This document shows, piece by piece, positions 54,949 to 63,352 of a stretch of 64,000 bases of DNA. Both the position numbers and the translations under genes were made by a program. The stretch lies in NCBI RefSeq assembly GCF_020515625.1, contig NZ_JAIWPJ010000001.1, positions 1,364,001 through 1,428,000 of the forward strand, given 5' to 3'. This DNA comes from Natrinema amylolyticum. GTDB taxonomy: Archaea; Halobacteriota; Halobacteria; Halobacteriales; Natrialbaceae. The notes below the pieces were generated by a model. That model was not told where the DNA came from. It saw nothing but the letters and a program-made list of their open reading frames with translations, and searched no databases. How positions within the stretch are numbered: position 1 is the stretch's first letter; the number at the start of each line of letters is the position of its first letter.

Positions 54949-55519
54949 ATGTCGACGCTTCCACCGTGGATCGAGGATCGGATCGATCCGGAGCCGAGCC
55001 GCGCGCTCACACAGCGCCGCGTCGTCGAGGCGATGCTGACAGCGGACCGCCCATTTTTTCTCGGCAGTCCGGCTCCGCGCGCGAATCGGGCCGGACGTCA
55101 GCGAGGAACAGGTCCGGAATCGACTCGCGGAACTCCGCGAACGCGACGTCGTCGCCGCCGAGACGGTTCCGGCGGCGACGACTCTCTACTATATCGACCG
55201 TCCGAGAGGGGCCGAACCGCGCCACCCGGACGAACCGCGGGCTCGGTCGCCGGCGAACCCACTCGATCGACTCTCGGCGAGGGACTTCCTGTTGCTCCGA
55301 GAGCCGGACGCGATCGGGACGCTCGTCCTCGCGGGCTATCAGCTCAGTCTGGTGTTGTTCACGCTCGGGACCGTCCTGGCCGCCGCCGGTCTCGAGGCAC
55401 CGATTCACAGCGACCACGCCCTCTGGACCGCCGCGCTGAATCTGCTCTTGCTCTGTGTCGCGATTCGGCTCGCCGAACGAACCGCGCGCCGACTCCGCTC
55501 GCGGCGCGACGGTTCCTGA
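54949..55519 (+). pseudogene. Frameshifted winged-helix membrane protein, paralogue of 55685
   Basis: From the ATG at 54949 the reading frame matches the intact neighbour (STLPPWIEDRIDPEPSRALT against ATLPTWIDERIDPTLDKKLT) up to RPFF. At a run of six T (55054-55059) the match moves to another frame, which continues SAVRLRARIGPDVSEEQVRNRL and RDVVAAETV, then two membrane helices (GTLVLAGYQLSLVLFTLGTV and ALNLLLLCVAIRL), to the stop at 55519. Removing one T restores a full-length protein. It may be a true pseudogene, a phase-variable gene or a sequencing error at a homopolymer. Its promoter TATA looks intact. Confidence 0.82.
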
Positions 55520-55645
55520 CTCGAGTCCACGCAGCGGACGCGTCGAACGCGTGCCCGCTCCGAGAAGGGAGTCAGTCGCTCGTTCAATCAGTGACTACCC
55601 GTTTCGCGGGCGCAAAGCCGCGTTTGGCGCCCGCAAAATCCATCT

Positions 55646-55665
55646 GGGGGTTTAATTTATCCCCC
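55646..55665 (+). promoter_or_regulatory. TATA box inside a GGGGG/CCCCC dyad
   Basis: GGGGG-tttaatttat-CCCCC places the TATA-like sequence of the next gene in the loop of a perfect five-base dyad, with the ATG 20 bases further on. A protein binding the dyad would block the promoter directly. The frameshifted paralogue has a similar TATA without the dyad. Confidence 0.5.
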
Positions 55666-55684
55666 GTCGATTGCTCTTTCAACG

Positions 55685-56287
55685 ATGGCGACCCTCCCGA
55701 CGTGGATCGATGAACGGATCGATCCGACGCTCGACAAGAAACTCACCCAACGACATGTCGTCGAGGTCATGATCGAGTCCGATCGCCCGTTCTTTTCGAT
55801 CCAGCAGCTCCGGTCCCGCGTCAGCCCGACCGTCAGCAAGGAGACCGTGCGGAATCGGCTCGACGAACTCCGTGAGATCGACGTCGTCGCCGCGGAGACG
55901 TATCCCGAGACGATCACGCTGTACTACGTCAACCGCCCGGAATCGGCGTGGCCGCTCTCGCCGGAGGGCAAACGCGCGCTCGATCACGACTCGCCCCTCG
56001 AGACCCTGTCGCTGGCGGACTTCGTTCGACTCCGGAACCCGGCCGGCATCAGGACGCTGGTGCTGGCGGGCTTCCAGCTCAGCCTGGTGCTGTTCTGCGT
56101 CGGCGTCGGGATGATCGTCCTGTCGATGGACGCCCCTGTCGAGGCGAGTCACGGACTGCTGGCGGCCGCCGGCAACCTCTTCGTCGCCTGTCTGGTCCTC
56201 CTCGGTGCCGAGCGCCTCGCTCGAACGATCCGCGACGACGGCGTCAGCGGCGCCGTTCCGACGTCCGACCGGTCCGATCCGAAGTAA
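55685..56287 (+). CDS. Winged-helix protein with two membrane helices
   Basis: The 200-residue protein has an N-terminal winged-helix domain (KLTQRHVVEVMIESDRPFF...TVSKETVRNRLDELREIDVV, residues 18-75), a short linker, and two C-terminal membrane helices (LVLAGFQLSLVLFCVGVGMIV and GNLFVACLVLLGAERL). It looks like a membrane-tethered DNA-binding regulator; this layout recurs in haloarchaea without known function. It is the intact copy of a tandem pair. The DUF4870 gene follows by 39 bases. Confidence 0.72.
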   Translation: MATLPTWIDERIDPTLDKKLTQRHVVEVMIESDRPFFSIQQLRSRVSPTVSKETVRNRLDELREIDVVAAETYPETITLYYVNRPESAWPLSPEGKRALDHDSPLETLSLADFVRLRNPAGIRTLVLAGFQLSLVLFCVGVGMIVLSMDAPVEASHGLLAAAGNLFVACLVLLGAERLARTIRDDGVSGAVPTSDRSDPK

Positions 56288-56326
56288 CGCGCTCCGACCC
56301 GACAACAGCCGACCACATTCGAAACC

Positions 56327-56764
56327 ATGTCAACGAACCCGTCACCGACCGACTCGTCCACGACCGAGCCCGGCCCGTCGATCCTCGCGGAGCGGACGCT
56401 CCTGGGGATCTTCGTCCATTTCATCGCGATACTGCCGCTCGTCGGACTGATCGCTACCGTCGTCATTTACGCGGTCTCGAATCACGAGTTCACGCGAGCC
56501 AACGCTCGGAACGCGCTCGACTGGCACCTGTTCGTCAGTGGCTCGTTCCTCGCGACGTTCGTCCTCGTGTTCGGACTGGACGCACTGTTCGAGTACGTCT
56601 CACTCCCGGGGATAGTCGAAACTGTCGTCTTCCTCCCAGTCTTCGCACTGGCGTTCGTCGCGATCTTCCTCGGATTCCTCAGCGTCTTCGTCTGGATCGT
56701 CGCGATGGCGAAAGCTATCTTCGGCGAGGCATGGCGCTACCCGTTCGTCCCCGAACTGGTGTGA
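56327..56764 (+). CDS. DUF4870-type membrane protein
   Basis: The 145-residue protein has a disordered N-terminus, then three or four hydrophobic segments with the family pattern LLGIFVHFIAILPLVGLIATVVIY and FTRANARNALDWHLFV. DUF4870/Tic20-like proteins are small membrane proteins of unknown role. It lies directly after the winged-helix membrane protein and probably shares its transcript. Confidence 0.8.
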   Translation: MSTNPSPTDSSTTEPGPSILAERTLLGIFVHFIAILPLVGLIATVVIYAVSNHEFTRANARNALDWHLFVSGSFLATFVLVFGLDALFEYVSLPGIVETVVFLPVFALAFVAIFLGFLSVFVWIVAMAKAIFGEAWRYPFVPELV

Positions 56765-56792
56765 TCGAGCCGGCCTCTCTCAACCGTCGTAC

Positions 56793-57182
56793 CTAGCCGA
56801 GGTACGCGATGGCGTCGAGTTCGACGCGGACGTCCTCGGGGAGCCGCGAGACCTCGACACAGACTCGAGCCGGCGGCTCCTCGCCGAACCGTGCGCCGTA
56901 GGCCGCGTTGACCCGCTCGTAGTCCGCGAGGTCGGTCAGGTAGACGGTCACTTTGACCACGTCGGCGAGGCCGTCACCGCCGGCGTCCGCGACGACGGCG
57001 GCGATGTTATCGAGCACCCGATCCGTCTGTGCTTCGATGTCGCCCGCGACGACCTCGCCCGTGTCGGGATCGACCGGGCCGTAGCCGGAGACGTAACACG
57101 TGTCGCCGGCGCGAACCCCCTGCGAATAGGGGTTGTCGGTACTCGGTGCGCCGTCGGTCTCGATGGAATCGATATCGGACAT
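56793..57182 (-). CDS. RidA family enamine/imine deaminase
   Basis: The 129-residue protein has NPYSQGVRAGDTCYVSG, the VKVTVYLTDLADYERVN block and the catalytic arginine region PARVCVEVSRLPEDVRVELDA. RidA hydrolyses reactive enamines and imines released by PLP dehydratases such as the enzyme at 47280. It follows the diaminobutyrate-type aminotransferase by 18 bases on the same strand and is likely its operon partner. Confidence 0.92.
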   Translation of the reverse strand: MSDIDSIETDGAPSTDNPYSQGVRAGDTCYVSGYGPVDPDTGEVVAGDIEAQTDRVLDNIAAVVADAGGDGLADVVKVTVYLTDLADYERVNAAYGARFGEEPPARVCVEVSRLPEDVRVELDAIAYLG

Positions 57183-57200
57183 AGACGTTCGGCTCGAGTA

Positions 57201-58583
57201 TCAGGCCGCTCGTTTCGCTTCCTCGGTCACGTCTTCGATCGCCTCGACGACGACGTCGAGCGCCGTCTCGGCCAGCTCGCGGGTGAGCACCAGCGGCGGC
57301 AGGAACCGGAGCACGTTGCCGTGGCGGCCGGCGGTCCAGATCAGGACGCCGCGCTCGAAGCAGTACTGCTGGATCGCGTCGACGAGGTCGCCGTCGGGGG
57401 TGCCGTCGGCGTCGACGAACTCCGCGCCGATGAACAGGCCCTTGCCGCGGATGTCGGCGAGCCGGTCGTTGCCCTCGCCGGCTTCGCGGAGCCGACCCTG
57501 GATGTACTCCCCGAGATCGCGAGCGTGCGCGAGCAGGTCGTGATCCTGAATGTACTCGATGGCGCGGGTGCCGGCGCGCATGCCGACGACGTGCCCGCGG
57601 TAGGTGCCGGCGTGGTCGCCCGGCCCCCACGTATCCAGGTCCTCGTGGTACATCGTCGCCGACAGCGGGAAGCCGACGCCGCCCAGCGCCTTCGCGCTCG
57701 TCATCGCGTCGGGGGCGACGCCGTCCCAGTCGCTGGCCCACCACTGCCCGGTGCGGCCGAGGCCGCTCTGGATCTCGTCGAAGACGAGCGTCACGTCGTT
57801 GTCGTCGGCGATATCGCGCAGTCCCTGCAGGAAGCCCGCCGGCGGCGTGACGATTCCGCCCTCGCCCTGAATGGGTTCGACGATGATACCCGCGGGGTTC
57901 GCGAGCCCGCCGTAGGGGTCCTCGACGATGGCCTGCACCTCCTCGAGCGCGTGGTCGACGGCGTCCTCAGGAGTCTTGTCCTGCCGGAAGGGATGGGGGT
58001 ACGGCGCGTGGACGACGTCCGAGAGCAGCGGCGTGTAGTGCTCTTTGAACTTCTTGTTCGACGTGACGCTCATCGCGCCGGTCGTCGCGCCGTGGTAGGC
58101 ACCGCGGAACGCGATCAGGCCGTCGCCGCCGGTGTTATACTTGGACAGTTTGATCGACGCCTCGATGGCGTCGCTGCCGGTCGGACCGCCGAAGACGACC
58201 TTGTTCTGGCCCCGCAGACCGTCGGGTGCGATCTCGTCTAACTTCTCGATGAGTTCGAGCCGCGCCTCGGTCGGGAAGTCGACCGTGTGGACGAACTTGT
58301 CGGCCTGCTCGTGGACCGCCTCGAGCACGTAGGGGTTCGAGTGACCGACGTTCAACACGCCGATCCCCGCGAAGAGGTCGATGTAGGTGTTGCCGTCCGC
58401 GTCGCGGACCGTCGCACCCTTCCCTTCCTCGAAGGCGATCGGGATATCGTCCGGATACGCGACCGCGCTACTGTCGATTTCCCGCTGTTTCTCGAGCAAG
58501 GCCCGCGTGTTCGGCCCGGGAACGGCGTCGACGGTCGGTGCGTCCTCGAAGTGGAGTTCGTCTATCGGCGGTCCTGCGGTCAT
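57201..58583 (-). CDS. Class III aminotransferase, diaminobutyrate type (DoeD/EctB-like)
   Basis: The 460-residue enzyme has [57 protein letters not shown], lysine in [11 protein letters not shown] and [17 protein letters not shown]. The GGPTGSDA and PGDHAGT(Y/F)RG motifs are characteristic of 2,4-diaminobutyrate:2-oxoglutarate aminotransferases. The reaction links diaminobutyrate with aspartate semialdehyde and glutamate, and in degradation this is the DoeD step. ectA and ectC are absent nearby, so a catabolic role is favoured. ridA follows directly. The promoter is leaderless with an AT-rich TATA at 58601-58617. Confidence 0.85.
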   Translation of the reverse strand: MTAGPPIDELHFEDAPTVDAVPGPNTRALLEKQREIDSSAVAYPDDIPIAFEEGKGATVRDADGNTYIDLFAGIGVLNVGHSNPYVLEAVHEQADKFVHTVDFPTEARLELIEKLDEIAPDGLRGQNKVVFGGPTGSDAIEASIKLSKYNTGGDGLIAFRGAYHGATTGAMSVTSNKKFKEHYTPLLSDVVHAPYPHPFRQDKTPEDAVDHALEEVQAIVEDPYGGLANPAGIIVEPIQGEGGIVTPPAGFLQGLRDIADDNDVTLVFDEIQSGLGRTGQWWASDWDGVAPDAMTSAKALGGVGFPLSATMYHEDLDTWGPGDHAGTYRGHVVGMRAGTRAIEYIQDHDLLAHARDLGEYIQGRLREAGEGNDRLADIRGKGLFIGAEFVDADGTPDGDLVDAIQQYCFERGVLIWTAGRHGNVLRFLPPLVLTRELAETALDVVVEAIEDVTEEAKRAA

Positions 58584-59044
58584 ACGTATGGGCAGGTGAA
58601 ACAATTATAAATAATTTGTCCACGATATTCATACAGACCGTATACAGTTACTGAACACAGTCGAAGTCTCGATCGCTCGAGACGAGAGAGCGAGCCGAGA
58701 CGAGACGGCGGTCTCGTCGGCGTCGCGCGTCGTTCAGTAGTCCGTCGCGGCTCCGGTTCCGACCAATGGAATCCACTCGTTCTCAGCGATCGTCAATACA
58801 GTGCCAGAAAACTATGGATTCGACAGTGTAATCAGGGAGTTTATCACCGTCTCCGACTCAAATCCGAGTCAATGAACGCCCGATGTCGCGCGAGCGGTCC
58901 GCCGAGAGGGTCGGTATCGAACGCGACCAGCCGACGGAAGCAGCGGCCGAAACGGCGCTGCGAGGGCCCGCTTTCCGGCGAGATCGACGAAACGACGACG
59001 GTTCTCGAGACCGACGGAACCGGGGACAGCGGTGGTGTCCCCGT
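58584..59044. other. Divergent intergenic stretch with two promoters
   Basis: The minus-strand promoter is obvious: TATA in 58601-58617, and a GTATAC element at 58640-58645. On the plus strand the open frame from 58883 could extend the transporter, but that extension is rich in arginine and glutamate and lacks a membrane-protein start, so I treat 58700-59044 as non-coding. Nothing else is seen. Confidence 0.45.
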
Positions 59045-61342
59045 ATGAGCGCCGACGAGGAACTCGCGAAGGACCTCGGTCTGCTCTCGGCGATCGCGAT
59101 CGGTATCGGCACGATGATCGGAGCCGGAATCTTCGTGCTACCGGGCACCGCTGTCGCTCGAGCGGGACCGCTGGCGGCGCTCACCTTCGTCATCGGCGGC
59201 GTCACCGCGCTGTTTACGGCGCTGTCGGCCTCCGAACTGGGAACGGCGATGCCCAAATCCGGTGGGGCTTACTTCTACATCAATCGCGCGCTCGGCCCGC
59301 TTTTCGGGTCGATCAGTGGCTGGGCTAACTGGCTCGGGCTCGCCTTCGCGTCCGCGTTCTACATGTACGGGTTCGGCGAGTACGTCAACCAGCTCGTGGG
59401 CGCGCCGGCCCTCGCGCTCGGCCCGATGACGATCTCGGCGGCCCAGACGATCGGGCTCGTCGGCGCGGCGCTGTTCATCGCCATCAACTACATGGGTGCC
59501 AAAGAGACCGGCGGCCTCCAGATCGGGATCGTACTCACGCTGCTCGCCATTCTCGGCGTCTTCACGATCGTCGGGCTCCTGAACGCGGACCTCGAGTCGT
59601 TGCGGCCGCTCGCACCCGAAGGGACGCCCGGCGAGGTGCTCCCGGTGACCGCCATCGTCTTCGTCTCCTATCTCGGCTTCGTCCAGATCACCTCCGTCGC
59701 CGAGGAAATCAAGGACCCCGGCCGGAACCTCCCGCTCGCGGTCATCGGCTCGGTCGTCATCGTCACCGTCGTCTACGCCCTGTTCCTCCTCGTATTGCTC
59801 GCGGCGGTTCCGAACGAACTCGTGGCGAACAACGAGACGGCCGTCGTCGAGGCCGCCGAACTGCTCTTCGGCCAGTACAGCGTCTTCGGATTCAGCCTGG
59901 GCGCGCTCGGCTGGGGACTGTTGCTGCTCGGCGGCCTCCTGGCGACGGCCTCGAGCGCGAACGCGTCCATCCTCTCGTCGTCGCGGATCAACTTCGCGAT
60001 GGGACGGGAAAAGATCCTCTCGCCGTCGGTCAACGAGATCCATCCGCGCTTCGGGACGCCGTACAAGTCGATTCTGATCACCGGCGCGCTCATCATCGCC
60101 TTCCTCCTGTTCGGGAACCTCGAGATCCTGTCGACGGCCGGCTCGGTGCTGCACCTGATCGTCTACGGGCTGTTGAACATCGCACTGATCGTCATGCGGG
60201 AGGCCGAGCCTGCGGACTACGATCCCGACTTCGAGGTGCCGCTGTATCCGTTCGTCCCGATTATCGGAACGATCTCCTCGTTCGCGCTGATCGTGTACAT
60301 CGAACCGTTCGTCATCTACCTCTCGGCGGGGCTCGTCGTCTTCGCGGCCATCTGGTACCTGCTGTACGCCCGCCAGCGCGTCGAGAGTGCCGGCGTCTTC
60401 GCCGGCTGGATCCTCGACCGGTCCGAGAAAATGCCCGACGCCGCAGTGGCCGCGGCCGATTCGGTCCGCCCCGACGCCGCCAAGACGCCCGCCGCGGGCA
60501 CGAACGGCGGCGACTTCCGCGTGATGGTCCCCCTCTCGAACCCCCGCACCGAGAAGGATCTCATCACGCTCGCCGGCGCGATTGCGACCCAGCGCGGCGG
60601 CACGGTCCACGCGGTCCACATCGTCCAGGTCCCGGACCAGACGCCGCTCGGACGCGCCGAGGAGACCGACCGGATCGACGCCGAGTCACGGAAGCTCCTC
60701 GAGCAGGCCCGCGCCGACGTCGAGACGTTCGGCGTCCCCGTCGAAACGCACACGGTGCTCTCCCATCGCTCGTTCGAGGAGGTGTTCGACGCCGCGCGCA
60801 CCTTCGAGGCCGATCAGGTCGTCATGGGCTGGGGGCCGACCTCCCACGGCCGCGCCGAGTCGCGCATCGACGAGCTGACCCACGACCTCCCCTGTGACTT
60901 CCTGATGCTGAAAGGGCGGGAGTTCGATCCCAGCCGGATCCTGTTGCCGACGGCCGGCGGCCCGGACTCGGTGCTGGGCGCGGACGTCGTCCGACTGCTC
61001 CGCGACGAATTCGACTCCCGCGTGACACTCCTGCACGCCCTCTCCGCGGACGAGTCTCGGGCGGACGGCGAGCGGTTCCTCGAGGAGTGGGCCGCCGAGA
61101 ACGGGCTGGCCGACGCCGAACTGATCGTCGACGACCGAGACGTCGAAACCGCCATCGACGACGCCGCGACGGACGCGACGCTGGTCGTGATCGGCGCGAC
61201 CGAGCGCGGCCTGCTGTCGCGGGTCGTCCGAGGCTCGCTAGTCCTCGACGTCCTCGATGACGTCGACTGTTCGGTGTTGCTCGCCGAGACCGCCCGCGAA
61301 CGGACCATGCGCGAACGGCTGCTGGGGATCGAGGAAGAGTAA
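59045..61342 (+). CDS. APC-family amino-acid permease fused to two universal stress domains
   Basis: The 765-residue protein starts with a permease of about twelve helices (residues 1-450; GIGTMIGAGIFVLPGTAVARAG marks the APC substrate loop). Two Usp domains follow, near residues 495-635 and 640-750 (FRVMVPLSNPRTEKD and SRILLPTAGGPDSV). The Usp part is cytoplasmic and may gate transport by ATP or AMP binding. Such fusions are known in haloarchaea (Cat-type). The substrate is probably a cationic or other amino acid. The ATG at 59045 directly precedes the family start. Confidence 0.9.
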   Translation: MSADEELAKDLGLLSAIAIGIGTMIGAGIFVLPGTAVARAGPLAALTFVIGGVTALFTALSASELGTAMPKSGGAYFYINRALGPLFGSISGWANWLGLAFASAFYMYGFGEYVNQLVGAPALALGPMTISAAQTIGLVGAALFIAINYMGAKETGGLQIGIVLTLLAILGVFTIVGLLNADLESLRPLAPEGTPGEVLPVTAIVFVSYLGFVQITSVAEEIKDPGRNLPLAVIGSVVIVTVVYALFLLVLLAAVPNELVANNETAVVEAAELLFGQYSVFGFSLGALGWGLLLLGGLLATASSANASILSSSRINFAMGREKILSPSVNEIHPRFGTPYKSILITGALIIAFLLFGNLEILSTAGSVLHLIVYGLLNIALIVMREAEPADYDPDFEVPLYPFVPIIGTISSFALIVYIEPFVIYLSAGLVVFAAIWYLLYARQRVESAGVFAGWILDRSEKMPDAAVAAADSVRPDAAKTPAAGTNGGDFRVMVPLSNPRTEKDLITLAGAIATQRGGTVHAVHIVQVPDQTPLGRAEETDRIDAESRKLLEQARADVETFGVPVETHTVLSHRSFEEVFDAARTFEADQVVMGWGPTSHGRAESRIDELTHDLPCDFLMLKGREFDPSRILLPTAGGPDSVLGADVVRLLRDEFDSRVTLLHALSADESRADGERFLEEWAAENGLADAELIVDDRDVETAIDDAATDATLVVIGATERGLLSRVVRGSLVLDVLDDVDCSVLLAETARERTMRERLLGIEEE

Positions 61343-61425
61343 CCGCCCCGCCGTTCTCGCAGGCCGTCCGAACCCGCTCGAGAAACGGAGGAACAGCCTT
61401 ACGCGTGGCGACCAGTATATCTGAT

Positions 61426-62262
61426 ATGATCCCGCCCATCGCGAACCGGTTCGTCGCGGGGGAATCTCCTGCGAAAGCGCTCGAGCACGTCCGTCGGTTG
61501 AACGAGCGCGACGTGAAGGCGATCGTCAATCTCCTCGGCGAACACTACGACGACCGCGACCCCGTCGAAGCCGACGCCGCCGAGTATCGGCGGCTCGTCG
61601 CCGATATCGCGGGCTCGGGGCTCGAGGCCTGCATCTCCGTCAAGCCCTCGCAACTGGGCCTGGATCTCGGCGAGGACGTCTTCCGGACGGAACTGGCGGC
61701 GATCGTCGACGCGGCGGCCGATCACGACGTCTTCGTCTGGGTCGATATGGAGGACCACACGACGACCGACGCGACGCTGGACGCGTTCGAGGCGCTCGCC
61801 CGCGACCACGGGGGCGGCGTCGGGATCTGCGTCCAGGCCAACCTCCGACGGACGCGAGCGGACGTCAGACGCCTCGCCGACGTCCCCGGCAAGGTCCGCT
61901 TCGTAAAGGGCGCCTACGATCCCCCGGCCGACGTGGCCTACACGGATTCCGCGCGGATCGACCGGGAGTATCGAGACCTACTCGAGTACGCGTTCGAACA
62001 CTATGACGGCGGGATCGGGGTGGGGAGCCACGATCCGGCGATGATCGAGCGCGCGAAAGCGCTCCACGAGCGCCACGGCACCGCGTTCGAGATCCAGATG
62101 CTCATGGGCGTCCGCGAGGACGCCCAGTACGAACTGGCCGACGAGTACGAGGTCTGGCAGTACGTCCCCTACGGCGACCGCTGGAAGTCCTACTTCTACC
62201 GGCGGGTCATGGAGCGACGAGAGAACCTCCGGTTCGCACTCCGCGCCGTTCTCAGCGGCTGA
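61426..62262 (+). CDS. Proline dehydrogenase
   Basis: The 278-residue TIM-barrel flavoenzyme has FVAGESPAKALEHVRRLNER, ISVKPSQLG, VWVDMEDHTTTDATL, VRFVKGAYDPP, the FAD- and substrate-binding IGVGSHDP and the C-terminal YGDRWKSYFYRRVMERREN. It oxidises proline to pyrroline-5-carboxylate. The next enzyme of the pathway is not in the window. The ATG at 61426 matches the family start MIPPIANRFVAG. Proline is also a compatible solute, which fits the theme of the region. Confidence 0.92.
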   Translation: MIPPIANRFVAGESPAKALEHVRRLNERDVKAIVNLLGEHYDDRDPVEADAAEYRRLVADIAGSGLEACISVKPSQLGLDLGEDVFRTELAAIVDAAADHDVFVWVDMEDHTTTDATLDAFEALARDHGGGVGICVQANLRRTRADVRRLADVPGKVRFVKGAYDPPADVAYTDSARIDREYRDLLEYAFEHYDGGIGVGSHDPAMIERAKALHERHGTAFEIQMLMGVREDAQYELADEYEVWQYVPYGDRWKSYFYRRVMERRENLRFALRAVLSG

Positions 62263-62391
62263 ACGGACCGCTCTCGAGTCTCGATTTCGAGCGACGAACG
62301 CGGGCTGATCGAGCCGGCACGCTCGCGTCCGTGCCCGCTGGTCGGGATCAAAGGATAGTATAAAGGCAAACGGATCCATCGTGGTGGACAT

Positions 62392-63351
62392 ATGACGACG
62401 ACGCTCGGAACCGCGAGCGCGGGGCCCGGCGAGATCGATACGGGCCGTCTCGAGATCGGGGAGACGCGAGACGGGAGCCCGTTCGGGCTGCCGGTCGCCG
62501 TGGTGAACGGCGCGGCTGCGGGGAAGACCCTCTATATGCAGGCGGCCAGTGACGGCGACGAACTCAACGGCGTCGGCGTCGTCCAGCGCGTCGTGCCGCG
62601 ACTCGATCCCGCCGAGCTCTCGGGGACGATCCTCATCGTCGGAATCGTCAACTATCACGCGTTCCAGGTCGCCGAACACCGCAACCCGATCGACGACACG
62701 AAGATGAATCGCGCCTACCCCGGCAACGCGAGCGGCACCTCGAGCGAGCGGATCGCGGCCGCGACGTTCGACGCCGCGACCAGGGCGGACCTGATCCTCG
62801 ACCTCCATCAGGGATCGACTAGTCGGATGCTAGACGAGGTCCGCGTCCGCTGTGGCAAGCGCCACCGGCTCCACGACCAGTGTCTCGAACTCGCGAAGGC
62901 CTTCGGCTGCGGCTACGTGCTCGACCAGAAGGGCCCGGACGGTCAACTGGCCCGCGCGGCTCCTGACGACGGTATCCCGACCGTCGACCCGGAACTCGGC
63001 GGGGCCGTCGGCTGGGACGAGGAGAGCATCCGAAAGGGCGTCGCGGGCGTGTTTAACGTCCTCCGGTACTACAACTTCCTCGAGGGAGACCAGCCGCTCG
63101 AGTCCCAGACCCGCGCCAGAGGGTTCGAGCAGTACGGCGCACCGGCGGGTGGGCTCGTGACCATGCACAAGGACCTCGGCGACCGAGTCCGGCCCGGCGA
63201 GACGGTGTTCGAAGTGACGACTCCCTTTGGGGACCCGAAAGCCGAGGTGACGGCCGACGGCGAGGGGATCCTCTGGCGGGCGCGGCGACTCCCGCAGGTC
63301 GCGACCGGCGAGTACGTCTGCTCGGTCGGGACCGACGTCGGTGAGTACTGA
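62392..63351 (+). CDS. doeB: DoeB-like succinylglutamate desuccinylase/aspartoacylase family protein
   Basis: The 319-residue protein has the AstE/AspA fold with the metal site region QAASDGDELNG (residues 50-60), the substrate arginine in MNRAYPG and the second zinc histidine in LDLHQGS. The family HGDE motif reads DGDE here, so Asp54 takes the place of the first histidine. DoeB removes acetate from N-alpha-acetyl-diaminobutyrate after ectoine ring opening, and doeA lies 20 kb away. The C-terminal domain (APAGGLVTMHKDLGDRVRPGETV) looks like a lipoyl-like barrel, usual in this group. An aspartoacylase with another substrate is possible. Confidence 0.72.
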   Translation: MTTTLGTASAGPGEIDTGRLEIGETRDGSPFGLPVAVVNGAAAGKTLYMQAASDGDELNGVGVVQRVVPRLDPAELSGTILIVGIVNYHAFQVAEHRNPIDDTKMNRAYPGNASGTSSERIAAATFDAATRADLILDLHQGSTSRMLDEVRVRCGKRHRLHDQCLELAKAFGCGYVLDQKGPDGQLARAAPDDGIPTVDPELGGAVGWDEESIRKGVAGVFNVLRYYNFLEGDQPLESQTRARGFEQYGAPAGGLVTMHKDLGDRVRPGETVFEVTTPFGDPKAEVTADGEGILWRARRLPQVATGEYVCSVGTDVGEY

Positions 63352-63352
63352 G

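Noticed and set aside
54625-55713. Single long open frame spanning the frameshifted gene
   Set aside because: Only its middle part matches the paralogue; before the ATG and after the T-run it is an unrelated frame.
58883-59044. N-terminal extension of the APC-USP transporter
   Set aside because: Arginine-rich sequence without membrane-protein character; the ATG at 59045 precedes the conserved family start.
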